From: Cognatundibacterium rivi
GTDB taxonomy: Bacteria > Pseudomonadota > Gammaproteobacteria > Burkholderiales > Burkholderiaceae_D
Direction: 5' to 3'
Length of the DNA: 64,000 nucleotides
Assembly: GCF_018139565.1 (NCBI RefSeq)
Contig: NZ_JAGSPK010000001.1
Span: forward strand, 868,001 to 932,000
The position numbers and the translations under genes are program-made. Below, piece by piece: positions 44,353-52,954 of this stretch (position 1 is its first letter; every line of letters begins with the position of its first letter). Below the pieces are notes generated by a model that worked only from the letters and a program-made list of their open reading frames with translations, was not told the DNA's origin and made no database searches.

Positions 44353-46050
44353 GTGATTCATCAACATCGTTTTCCCATATTGCTACTGGCTATGGGCGTG
44401 GTAATTTCATTTCTGATTCCTTACCATCTACATCCACTTCGTTCTTACGTGAATGATGTGGCAATCATCGTTTCCTTCATTGTGGCGGGTGCCGTATTAG
44501 CGAGGGAAAATGCATTTTTCTGGCATGGACATGCAATAACAAAATTGTTTCTGAGCTTTCCTTTATTGATGTTGATTCAATATTTGTTTTTTCAACATCA
44601 ATCTTGGGCAGATTTATTATTGCCAGTAGCTTATTTTTTTCTTGCTGCTTTAGCCGCTGTGATTGGTACGTCTCTCTCGCAGAGTAGAAAGGAGAGGGAT
44701 CATTTGGCGCTGATGATGGCGAGTGCATTTTTTATCGCCAGCCTGTTGTCTGTGGTTATTCAAATTCTTCAGGTTTCTGGACTGTCTTTGGCACCTGTCG
44801 TAATGTACATGGGGAAAACAATGATTTTTCCTCGTCCTTACGGTAATATTGCGCAGCCTAATCAGCTCGCATTAATACTTTGCTTTGGCTTGGCGGGTAT
44901 GATTTTTTTATATCGAGTACAGCGGTTATCCAACATACCGAGTGTTATCAGTGCAATCATGTTATTGCTCGGTTTGGTCATGACGCAATCACGCATAGGT
45001 TGGATTATCATTCCAGCCTATGCACTCCTCTTATTGCGCAAAGATGAGCATCCTAAGACTATTCCCAGCGCTATTTTGTTGGGCTATGTATGTCTCTATT
45101 TTTTTCTCGTATTTTTTGAGTCTCATATAGTTGGATTATTAGGATGGCAGGGGGGGTCTGTGATTGAGCGCATTGGTGGTGCCCGTTCAGAGCGCGCTGC
45201 TTTGTGGCAACAAGCGTGGCATATAGCATCGCATCACCCGTGGGTAGGGATTGGATGGTTTGGTTTTGGGGAAGAGCAGGTGCGTATTGCCGCTAATTTC
45301 CCCTCATCTACTTATGCTGAACACAGTCATAATGTGGCGTTGAATCTTGCAGCAGAAATGGGCTGGCCGTTCACTATTATTCTATTGGCATTTCTATCTT
45401 GGTGGGTATACCAAACATGCGTTTTGAGTGGGCAAAGTTTGGCTGTGCGTTTTGCCAGCTTTTGCTTATTGGCAGTCATGGTGCATAGCATGGTGGAGTT
45501 TCCACTTTGGTATGCCTATATTTTGTTACCTGTCGCTATGCTAATGGGTATGCTGCAACAAAATCGCTGGCCGGCAAACGGCGTGGTATTACCTTCAGTG
45601 TTGATTATCAGTGGAGCATTGATGACATTGGTGCTTATCGTGGTTTTGAGCTTGGATTATCGTCGAGTAGTGCAGGCATTTGATGTATTAAGATCTGAGG
45701 GGGCTAAAAATCAGAAATCGTTACAGCAACCTGCTATCACCATATTTCCCCAGTTTTACGATTATTTTAAATTGATGGGTATCGTTCCCGCAGAAGGGAT
45801 GAATGACGATGAAATTGCTTTTATAGAGCGAGCTACGTACCGGTTTGGTTTTATGCATAATTTAAACAAACTAGCAGAGGTGTGTGTTCTGAATGGCCGA
45901 CACGATCAAGCTATTCAGGTAATGCGGACATTACAACGCTTGCATCCAGATGGTTACCCTGAATATTTTGACTACTGGCGTGCTAAAGCAGAATTGGATC
46001 CGCGATATATGAATGTGTTTAAAAAAATGCTGCCACGTAACTCCCCATAA
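44353..46050 (+). CDS. PglL-like O-oligosaccharyltransferase (Wzy_C/O-antigen ligase family)
   Basis: A 565-residue membrane protein with about 12 helices and a large loop containing HHPWVGIGWFGFGEEQ and YAEHSHNVALNLAAEMGW, the ligase motif with the essential histidine. The C-terminal extension continues past the membrane domain with a TPR-like segment. PglL-type enzymes transfer lipid-linked glycans to pilin and other periplasmic proteins; WaaL or Wzy activity is an alternative. The start is GTG at 44353 because a stop codon lies 4 nt upstream in frame; the first internal ATG is at 44392. Linked to the pilin cassette by position. Confidence 0.85.
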   Translation: MIHQHRFPILLLAMGVVISFLIPYHLHPLRSYVNDVAIIVSFIVAGAVLARENAFFWHGHAITKLFLSFPLLMLIQYLFFQHQSWADLLLPVAYFFLAALAAVIGTSLSQSRKERDHLALMMASAFFIASLLSVVIQILQVSGLSLAPVVMYMGKTMIFPRPYGNIAQPNQLALILCFGLAGMIFLYRVQRLSNIPSVISAIMLLLGLVMTQSRIGWIIIPAYALLLLRKDEHPKTIPSAILLGYVCLYFFLVFFESHIVGLLGWQGGSVIERIGGARSERAALWQQAWHIASHHPWVGIGWFGFGEEQVRIAANFPSSTYAEHSHNVALNLAAEMGWPFTIILLAFLSWWVYQTCVLSGQSLAVRFASFCLLAVMVHSMVEFPLWYAYILLPVAMLMGMLQQNRWPANGVVLPSVLIISGALMTLVLIVVLSLDYRRVVQAFDVLRSEGAKNQKSLQQPAITIFPQFYDYFKLMGIVPAEGMNDDEIAFIERATYRFGFMHNLNKLAEVCVLNGRHDQAIQVMRTLQRLHPDGYPEYFDYWRAKAELDPRYMNVFKKMLPRNSP

Positions 46051-46127
46051 ATTTTCTATTGACTCAATGCCACCAGAACCAAATGTTCTCTGGATTCATC
46101 CGTTACAAGAGACAGAAACTGTGGGCG

Positions 46128-46165
46128 GTCATTTTTACTGGTATTCACATGATCGTAAAAATGAC
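46128..46165. terminator. Inverted repeat between convergent genes
   Basis: GTCATTTTTAC (46128-46138) and GTAAAAATGAC (46155-46165) form an 11-bp perfect inverted repeat with a 16-nt loop. It lies in the 164-bp gap between the convergent pglL-like gene and moaC, so it may terminate both transcripts. No long T-tract follows. Confidence 0.5.
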
Positions 46166-46214
46166 TTTGACAAAAATGAGTAGCGCAACAGCACGCAGGG
46201 GAACGCATACTGAA

Positions 46215-46730
46215 TTAGTTTTCCCCTGCATCATCAATCAGACTGATCCAGTCGCCAGATTTGCCCCCATGCTTCTCCATAACACGTATATCGCTCATTA
46301 CCATCCCGCGATCAACCGCTTTGCACATATCATAAATGGTGAGTAAGCCTATCTGCGTGGCGGTGAGTGCTTCCATTTCGACGCCGGTTTTCCCGACGGT
46401 TTCTACCTGAACAATGCACTGAACCGAAGAGGTCTTTTCTGCAATGTTAAAATCCACATTGACTCTGGTAAGAGCGAGTGGATGGCATAGCGGAATCAGG
46501 TCACTGGTTCGTTTTGCTGCCATAATTGCAGCAATGCGCGCAATGCCAAGGACATCGCCTTTTTTTGCTGAGCCTTGTTGAATAATGGCGAGTGTCTCTG
46601 GTTTCATTCGTATATTCCCTGCCGCGATGGCAGTACGATGCGTGTCTTTTTTTTCTGCGACGTCGACCATATGTGCCTGACCTGTTTGGTTAAAATGTGT
46701 CAGACCAGAATTCGGGGCTTCAGTAGTCAT
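46215..46730 (-). CDS. moaC: Cyclic pyranopterin monophosphate synthase
   Basis: Molybdenum cofactor synthesis: converts 3',8-cyclo-GTP to cyclic pyranopterin monophosphate. 171 residues. Clear motifs: [44 protein letters not shown], and [10 protein letters not shown] with the catalytic Lys/Asp. Start ATG 46730. It is single here without moaA, moaD or moaE. It is divergent from the M48 peptidase gene and converges on the glycosylation cassette. Confidence 0.97.
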   Translation of the reverse strand: MTTEAPNSGLTHFNQTGQAHMVDVAEKKDTHRTAIAAGNIRMKPETLAIIQQGSAKKGDVLGIARIAAIMAAKRTSDLIPLCHPLALTRVNVDFNIAEKTSSVQCIVQVETVGKTGVEMEALTATQIGLLTIYDMCKAVDRGMVMSDIRVMEKHGGKSGDWISLIDDAGEN

Positions 46731-46811
46731 ATTTAGGGTGAAAAGTTGAAGATATTCGGAGTGTTTCCATTAACGGATCATGATAGCACCGCGGAATCAA
46801 AAAATAACCAC

Positions 46812-48338
46812 ATGAAGAAAAAGCTGTTCTGCTACGCTACGCTGACTTTCACTTTGTTAATGCCAGCATCATTTCTATCCGTGTCTGCAGCGCAAAATTT
46901 GCCGACCTTGGGCGATACTTCCCGTGAGGAGTTGTCGCCACTCATGGAACGTAAGTTGGGTGAGCAAATCATGAACAGCGTCCGACGTGACCCGGATTTC
47001 ATGGATGATGGACCTGTTTCTGAATATCTGAACCGCTTAGGTAACAAAATGCTGGATGCGCGGCCTGATGCGAGGGGAGAGACGACCTATGATTTCGAAT
47101 TTTTCGCAGTACGCGATCCGGTACTGAATGCATTTGCATTTCCAGGTGGATTTATCGGCTTTCACTCTGGCCTGATTTTAGCGGCGCAATCGGAATCCGA
47201 GCTTGCTTCAGTCATGGGGCATGAAATAGGGCATGTTGCGCAACGTCATATTGCCCGCATGCTGACCAGCCAGAAATTTGACTCTTATATTCCTTTAGCT
47301 GCATTGGCTCTGGCAGTGCTTGCTGCCCGTACCAGCCCTGACGCGGCAATGGCGGTTGCGATGGGCGGGCAGGGGTTGGCAATACAGCGCCAGCTCAATT
47401 TCAGTCGTGAAGCGGAACGGGAAGCTGACCGGGTTGGTTTTCAGATTTTAAATGACAGCGGTTTTGACACTGCTGGCATGGTGAGTTTTTTTGGTCGCTT
47501 ACAAGCGTCTATGCGTAACTACACCGATAACGCACCAGCCTATCTGCGCAGCCATCCCTTAACCAGTGAACGGATCGCCGATATTCAGGCGAGAATGTTG
47601 GGGCAGCGCTACAGGCAGCGGGCAGATAGTCTGGAGTTTTACCTGACCAAGGCGCGAATCCGGGTGTTGCAGGATTCGACCATACAAGGCTTGATGGACG
47701 CGAAAGTATTCTTCGAAACACAAATCAGATCAGAGAAAGAAGAAGACAAAATTGCCGGCACTTATGGTCTCGCATTTGTTGCCTTTAAACAGCTGGATTT
47801 TGCCAAGGCCAGCACCTTGCTGGAACAAGCAAAGGGCAGACTTGAGAAATCGCAGGTCGATAAGACCATACTGAATTCCAGCAGTATGTTTGCCAGTCTG
47901 GCGATCGACATTCAACTGGGAAACAAGCAATTTGAACAGGCTGCAGCGAACGCAGAAAAGGCGATACAGCAGTTGCCTTTGTCGCGCGGTCTGGTGTACC
48001 AATATGTTGAGGCCTTATTGTCGGCTAAGAAAGATGAGGTTGCCGGTGCATACCTGCGGGATCAGGTTGTGATGTATCGGCAAGATGCAAAATTGCAGAA
48101 TTTACTGGCAAAGGTCTACGCTGCCCAGGGTAAGCAAGCGCTGCAACATATTGCCCTGGCCGAAGCCTATGCGATTCAGGCGAATTGGAGAGCCGCGATG
48201 CAACAGCTGGATATCGCAAGACGTGAAAAGGACGCTCAATATTACGAGCAATCCGTCATTGATGCACGTGAACGAGAATGGTCGGTTTTACATAAAGAAG
48301 AACTTGTTGATGAAAAACGAAAAAAGATAGGGATATAA
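46812..48338 (+). CDS. BepA-like M48 family metalloprotease with TPR domain
   Basis: About 508 residues. Signal peptide (LTFTLLMPASFLSVSAA, cleavage near residue 27), M48 domain with zinc motif HEIGH at 137-141 and the third ligand in the EREAD segment around 202-206, then a C-terminal TPR region from about 300. Orthologous in layout to BepA (YfgC), a periplasmic chaperone/protease for outer-membrane protein assembly, especially LptD. The ATG at 46812 starts the signal peptide; a TTG-initiated extension at 46746 is rejected. Usually adjacent to moaC in these bacteria. Confidence 0.9.
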   Translation: MKKKLFCYATLTFTLLMPASFLSVSAAQNLPTLGDTSREELSPLMERKLGEQIMNSVRRDPDFMDDGPVSEYLNRLGNKMLDARPDARGETTYDFEFFAVRDPVLNAFAFPGGFIGFHSGLILAAQSESELASVMGHEIGHVAQRHIARMLTSQKFDSYIPLAALALAVLAARTSPDAAMAVAMGGQGLAIQRQLNFSREAEREADRVGFQILNDSGFDTAGMVSFFGRLQASMRNYTDNAPAYLRSHPLTSERIADIQARMLGQRYRQRADSLEFYLTKARIRVLQDSTIQGLMDAKVFFETQIRSEKEEDKIAGTYGLAFVAFKQLDFAKASTLLEQAKGRLEKSQVDKTILNSSSMFASLAIDIQLGNKQFEQAAANAEKAIQQLPLSRGLVYQYVEALLSAKKDEVAGAYLRDQVVMYRQDAKLQNLLAKVYAAQGKQALQHIALAEAYAIQANWRAAMQQLDIARREKDAQYYEQSVIDAREREWSVLHKEELVDEKRKKIGI

Positions 48339-48402
48339 ACGTCGTTTACGTTCTTGCTTACCTATGAATCATAATGAGCTAAAAATTACTAGGAGAACAG
48401 AT

Positions 48403-49101
48403 GTGAAAGTCGGGATAATGCAGCCATATTTTTTGCCTTATGTCGGTTATTTTCAACTGATTAGCGCTGTCGATATATTTGTTCTTTATGATAATATCAA
48501 ATACACAAAAAAAGGCTGGATCAACAGGAACCGGATGTTACGCAATAATCAGGAAGTAATTTTTTCTTTGCCACTCAAAAATGCATCTGACCAAACTTAC
48601 ATTGCCGATCGTTTGATCTCTGACGAATTTGATGGGCAAAAACTGTATCGGCAATTTGAGGCTGCATACAAAAAAGCGCCATATTTCTCTGCCGTACAAC
48701 CTTTACTGCAAGAAATTTTAAGTAGCAAAGAAAAAAAATTATTTCAGTTTCTCTCCGCATCCATAAAAATCATATGCCGCTACTTAGAAATTTCCACACC
48801 TATTTTGACTTCTTCAGACTTTGAAAGTCAGCCTCAGCTCAGCAGTCAAGATCGTGTTATATCGATCTGCAAAGACTTACAGGCAACGCAATATATCAAT
48901 CCTATTGGTGGTATCGCTCTGTACAGCAAAGTTGCATTTATGGAGCAAGGAATTGCACTACATTTTCTTCAATCGCGTTATCCTTCTTATACACAATTCG
49001 GTGCCGATTTTCTGCCTTGGTTATCAATAATTGATGTTTTAATGTTTAATTCCAGAGACAGTCTGATGTCTCAATTACCAACAGGGTTTGAGTTGATATA
49101 A
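48403..49101 (+). CDS. WbqC-family protein
   Basis: About 232 residues. WbqC-like signature IMQPYFLPYVGYFQL, then FVLYDNIKYTKKGWINRNRM and TQYINPIGG. Family members occur in O-antigen and surface-glycan clusters and are thought to act in amino-sugar acylation or related modification; no reaction is proven. The GTG at 48403 follows AGGAGAACAGAT at ideal spacing and matches the family start, so it is preferred over the ATG at 48364. It is first in a tight run with the next four genes (gaps of 2 and 3 nt). Confidence 0.85.
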   Translation: MKVGIMQPYFLPYVGYFQLISAVDIFVLYDNIKYTKKGWINRNRMLRNNQEVIFSLPLKNASDQTYIADRLISDEFDGQKLYRQFEAAYKKAPYFSAVQPLLQEILSSKEKKLFQFLSASIKIICRYLEISTPILTSSDFESQPQLSSQDRVISICKDLQATQYINPIGGIALYSKVAFMEQGIALHFLQSRYPSYTQFGADFLPWLSIIDVLMFNSRDSLMSQLPTGFELI

Positions 49102-49103
49102 CT

Positions 49104-50063
49104 ATGCTCCAATGGATCAAAAAAGGTAAGATATTTACTCCTCAGCAAGTGATTGGCCTGGATTGGCTGAAGGAGTTTGCGCAAGCACCCTCAACGCTTA
49201 TTCTGGATGATGTCGTCAGAGTCTATTTTTCTTGTAGGCCATTGCCAGATGTGAACGGGCAGTATGTCAGTCATTCTGCTTTTGTCGATCTGGACAGAAA
49301 AAATTTATATAAAATTGTCCGCATTTCGGATCAACCGATACTTCCAATGGGAGATGTCGGTGCTTTTGACGAATTCGGTATCTATCCTGTATCTGTCATA
49401 AAAAAAAATCAAGGTTACATGGCCTATTATGCTGGATGGACCCGCTGTGAATCCGTTCCTTTCAATGTGGCGATTGGCTGTGCTGAGAGTGATGACGGAA
49501 TGCATTTTAAAAAAATAGGATCTGGTCCTGTGTTGGGATATTCCCTTCATGAACCATTTGTCATTAGCGGACCTAAAATCCGCTATTTTAATGGCCGCTG
49601 GTATCTATTTTATATTGCTGGAACCAAGTGGAAGATCGTTGCAGGCAGACCCGAGCCAGTCTATAAAATCCGTATGGCAGTGTCTGACGATGGTTTAAAT
49701 TGGGATAAAAATAATCGAGATCTGATTGAGAGCCGTATTGAGGACGACGAGGCTCAGGCAAGTCCGGATGTGATTTTCTCGAACGGGAAATACCATATGT
49801 TTTTTTGTTACAGACATAGTGAAAATTATCGAAGTAAAGAGTTTGGATACCGGATTGGTTATGCATCAAGTGAAAATTTGATTGACTGGACCAGAGATGA
49901 CGAAAAAGCTGGGATCAATGTTTCCGATCATGGTTGGGATACTGAAATGGTCAGTTACCCACATGTTTTCGAACTAGATGGAAAAATCTATATGTTTTAT
50001 CTTGGGGACCAGGTCGGAAAATTTGGTTTTGGTATGGCGGAGTTGGATGGAATATTAGGGTGA
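49104..50063 (+). CDS. Five-bladed beta-propeller protein, GH43-like, copy A
   Basis: A 319-residue cytoplasmic protein. Repeated blade motifs SDDGMHFKK and SDDGLNWDK, plus FDEFGIYP at 88-95, HEPFVISGPK, and DDEAQASPDV, resemble five-bladed propeller glycosidases and transferases of the GH43/GH32/GH130 superfamily. The acidic residues in FDE, HEP and DDE could be catalytic. It is clearly paralogous to the next gene, 3 nt downstream. It may act on an activated sugar or glycan intermediate; the function is not known. Confidence 0.7.
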   Translation: MLQWIKKGKIFTPQQVIGLDWLKEFAQAPSTLILDDVVRVYFSCRPLPDVNGQYVSHSAFVDLDRKNLYKIVRISDQPILPMGDVGAFDEFGIYPVSVIKKNQGYMAYYAGWTRCESVPFNVAIGCAESDDGMHFKKIGSGPVLGYSLHEPFVISGPKIRYFNGRWYLFYIAGTKWKIVAGRPEPVYKIRMAVSDDGLNWDKNNRDLIESRIEDDEAQASPDVIFSNGKYHMFFCYRHSENYRSKEFGYRIGYASSENLIDWTRDDEKAGINVSDHGWDTEMVSYPHVFELDGKIYMFYLGDQVGKFGFGMAELDGILG

Positions 50064-50066
50064 GAC

Positions 50067-51023
50067 ATGAGATGGCGTAAATTAGGAAAAATTTTTGATC
50101 CTACGCAACATCATGTTGTTGATAATGGAATCGGATTTGCTCAGTCGCCACAAACTTTGATATTTGACGACTTTGTCAGGATTTATTTTTCAACTCGCGT
50201 AGAAGATGCGTCAGGAAAATTTCTCAGCAAGATTGCGTTTGTAGATATGGATAAAACGCTGAGCACTGTTTTGCGTATTTCCAGTGATGATGTGATCGCC
50301 CCTGGGAAGCTAGGATGCTTTGATGAACATGGTATTTTCCCGATGAATGTGCTAAGGGTGGGGAAAGAAATTTATGCTTATACCTGCGGTTGGAGTCGGC
50401 GAGTGGCTGTTTCCGTCGAAACAGGAATTGGAATTGCTATTAGTCGAGATGATGGTTTAACTTTTCAGCGTGTAGGTGATGGCCCAATTCTGAGCAGTTC
50501 ATTACACGAGGCTTGTCTGATTGGTGATGGTTTCGTACTAAAAAATAATGATCAGTTCCATATGTGGTACATTTTTGGTCGAAACTGGAAGCGGTACAGT
50601 GATAGCGCAGCACCTGAGCGTATATACAAGATTGGACATGCTGTTTCAGATGATGGCATTAACTGGCATAAAGACGGCGGGCACCAGATTATTCCTGATA
50701 TTTTAGGGGAAGACGAATGCCAGGCATTACCAACAGTTTTGCAAATAGCCTCTCGATATCATATGTTTTTTTGTTATCGTGAGGCAACTGACTTTCGTAC
50801 TAATAAGGCACGTGGTTACCGTCTCGGTCATGCTTGGTCAGATGATTTACAAACCTGGGAACGAGATGATCAGGCTTGCCCTTTACCAGGTGCTGCTGGA
50901 GAGTGGGATAGTGACATGCAATGTTACCCGCATATTTTCCAATGTGATGAAAAAATTTACCTGGCATATAACGGTAACCAATTTGGTAAATTTGGATTTG
51001 GAATAGCGCAACTTGAACTCTGA
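50067..51023 (+). CDS. Five-bladed beta-propeller protein, GH43-like, copy B
   Basis: A 318-residue paralogue of the upstream protein. It shares FDEHGIFP (85-92), SRDDGLTF and SDDGINWHK blade motifs, HEACLIGDG, EDECQALPTV, and the C-terminal KFGFGIAQLEL. The differences (HEP to HEA, DEAQ to DECQ) suggest that the two copies have different substrates or that one is catalytic and one binding. They could form a heterodimer. It follows copy A by 3 nt and is itself followed closely by the GNAT gene. Confidence 0.7.
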   Translation: MRWRKLGKIFDPTQHHVVDNGIGFAQSPQTLIFDDFVRIYFSTRVEDASGKFLSKIAFVDMDKTLSTVLRISSDDVIAPGKLGCFDEHGIFPMNVLRVGKEIYAYTCGWSRRVAVSVETGIGIAISRDDGLTFQRVGDGPILSSSLHEACLIGDGFVLKNNDQFHMWYIFGRNWKRYSDSAAPERIYKIGHAVSDDGINWHKDGGHQIIPDILGEDECQALPTVLQIASRYHMFFCYREATDFRTNKARGYRLGHAWSDDLQTWERDDQACPLPGAAGEWDSDMQCYPHIFQCDEKIYLAYNGNQFGKFGFGIAQLEL

Positions 51024-51060
51024 CGAGCACTTGCAATTATCTATAAATGGGTCAACAGTT

Positions 51061-51492
51061 ATGCAGGTGTTGGTGCATTTACATGCTTGTGATCGTTGTT
51101 TCATACCTCCGTTAAACAACCGGGTTGATTTATTGGAGTATGCGGAAAAAATAGCCTTGCGCGCGACCAGATTTGAGGCGTGGACCGGCGGAGAGTTATC
51201 TGCGCTGCTAGCTTGCTATACCAATGATCTTGCTCGTACAAATGCCTTTATTACTAGCGTCAGTGTCATTCCTGCGGCTCAGGGACAAGGGCTGGCTGAT
51301 GCCTTGCTTACAGCTGCGATCAATTATGTTCGTGATCAGCGATTTGAGACAATTGAGCTGGAAGTCGCTAGTGAGAATGTCGCTGCGAGAAATTTGTATA
51401 TCAAGGCTGGATTTTTCATGGTAAGCGAGCACAACGGCACTGAGACGATGAGACTAGCATTGCAAGAAAAATTTGAAAATGGCAATTTATGA
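51061..51492 (+). CDS. GNAT family N-acetyltransferase
   Basis: About 143 residues. GNAT motif A appears as SVSVIPAAQGQGLADALL and motif B as NVAARNLYIKAGF, with LEVASEN between. The N-terminus HLHACDRCFIPPLNN and LLEYAEKIALRATRFEAW is typical of acetyltransferases in glycan clusters, acting on nucleotide amino sugars. Start is uncertain: ATG 51061 is used, but a TTG at 51013 overlapping the previous stop would add 16 residues. Its stop overlaps the methyltransferase start by 4 nt (ATGA). Confidence 0.8.
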   Translation: MQVLVHLHACDRCFIPPLNNRVDLLEYAEKIALRATRFEAWTGGELSALLACYTNDLARTNAFITSVSVIPAAQGQGLADALLTAAINYVRDQRFETIELEVASENVAARNLYIKAGFFMVSEHNGTETMRLALQEKFENGNL

Positions 51493-52229
51493 CGAGAAAT
51501 TACAATCAAGAGACACAGGATGTTCAAGAAAGGCAGTACGCCTATAGCTTTGACTTTGATGTGATGCATCCATTCATGATCCGGACATTTTCCCCTTTTT
51601 TTAAAGTTGGGAAAATGCTGGAGTTGGGGAGCTATCAGGGGGCTTTCAGCTTGCGTTTGCTTGAACACTTTTCTTCTCTTACATGCGTGGAGGCGTCAGA
51701 AGATGCGATTCACATGGCTGCAAAGCGTCTAGAAGGTCGTGCCAAGATAATTCATTCCACTTTTGAAAGTCTTGTATTACCTGAAAAATTTGAGAATATA
51801 GTCATGACACATGTGCTGGAGCATCTCGATGATCCCGTTCGTGTTTTGAAGCGTGTCAATAATGAATGGCTTGCAGATCGTGGGCGCTTTTTATTAGCAT
51901 GTCCAAATGCCAATGCTCCTTCACGACAAATTGCTGTCAAAATGGGATTGATTTCTCATAATGCCGCGGTCACGCCGGCCGAAGAAGTACATGGACATCG
52001 GCGAACGTATTCACTTAACACAATGGAAAGAGATGTTGTTGAGGCAGGCTTTCGAGTTGTTCACCGGACAGGTGTATTTTTTAAAGCTTTGGCTAATTTT
52101 CAATGGGATCGCTTATTGGCGACTGATGTAATATCTGCTGAGTATCTTGAGGGATGTTATCAACTCGGGCAACAATATCCAGATTTATGTTCCAGTATTG
52201 TTTTGGTTTGTGAGCGTCAATCGGAATGA
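51489..52229 (+). CDS. Class I SAM-dependent methyltransferase
   Basis: A 246-residue methyltransferase. SAM-binding motif I is MLELGSYQGAFSL (43-55), the acidic residue at the end of strand 2 lies in CVEASEDA, and motif IV is VMTHVLEHLDDP. Similar enzymes methylate sugars or lipid precursors in O-antigen and lipooligosaccharide clusters. The ATG overlaps the GNAT stop (ATGA). It is the last gene of the five-gene run starting at 48.4 kb. The acceptor is unknown. Confidence 0.85.
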   Translation: MTRNYNQETQDVQERQYAYSFDFDVMHPFMIRTFSPFFKVGKMLELGSYQGAFSLRLLEHFSSLTCVEASEDAIHMAAKRLEGRAKIIHSTFESLVLPEKFENIVMTHVLEHLDDPVRVLKRVNNEWLADRGRFLLACPNANAPSRQIAVKMGLISHNAAVTPAEEVHGHRRTYSLNTMERDVVEAGFRVVHRTGVFFKALANFQWDRLLATDVISAEYLEGCYQLGQQYPDLCSSIVLVCERQSE

Positions 52230-52357
52230 CTTGTGTGATTGCTGAATTCAGTTCTTATTAGTAATAGAAATTTCTTATGGAGTAAAGGTGCTTTCGCGTT
52301 CATCAGTAAGTTGAATTTTATTGCGATGTTTTTGCGCCTAGTAAGTTGTTTGTAATT

Positions 52358-52954
52358 TTAGACATCAGGTCTAGGATGAGCCTGGATACCGCAAAGTTGG
52401 CGTAAATTTTGTAGTTTGCCTTTTTTTAAAGGCATATTCAGTTCTTTGTAATGCAACATGAGATCGATCGGATTACTGCATTCATCCAGACAGCTGGTAA
52501 GCATTTCGTCATCAGCCGGCTTTGTTCCGCTCCAAATACAAGGTAATACTTCGACTAAATCTCTATCGTCGATTTGCGCCAGCCGATGACCAGACCTGAA
52601 TACTATATTTCCTTCTTCAACTATATATGCATGGTCAATGTCAGTAAATGCTTCAGACGTTTGTGTCTGCATACCCAGTATGCCTGTACGTAAAATATAC
52701 GGCGTCGTTTCCAAATCAACATATACTCGTTGAGGCCCATTCTGAAAAAACCAGCAGCCGCGTTCATCAACGGTGTAGTTGCGGTTGATGAAGTTGGTCA
52801 ACGCAGAATGGCGGATGATGTCGCCCGGCAGATTCAGTGCCTGGCAGCGTGCATCGCGCATGCGCCAGTTACCGCGCGCATCCAATGCCAGCCAGCCATA
52901 ACAATCGGGCACATCGGGCCACTTTGCCATTGCTGCTTTGACGATGTCATCCAT
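52358..52954 (-). CDS. Conserved proteobacterial protein, unknown function (DUF2946/DUF2944-type)
   Basis: About 198 residues beginning MDDIVKAAMAKWPDVPDCYGW. The segments LALDARGNWRMRDAR, IRHSALTNFINRNYTVDERG and FFQNGPQRVYVDLETTPYIL recur in betaproteobacterial proteins of unknown function; I am not certain of the DUF number. No signal peptide or membrane helix. The start at 52954 overlaps the end of the YheT gene by 8 nt; a longer frame lacks similarity. Confidence 0.75.
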   Translation of the reverse strand: MDDIVKAAMAKWPDVPDCYGWLALDARGNWRMRDARCQALNLPGDIIRHSALTNFINRNYTVDERGCWFFQNGPQRVYVDLETTPYILRTGILGMQTQTSEAFTDIDHAYIVEEGNIVFRSGHRLAQIDDRDLVEVLPCIWSGTKPADDEMLTSCLDECSNPIDLMLHYKELNMPLKKGKLQNLRQLCGIQAHPRPDV

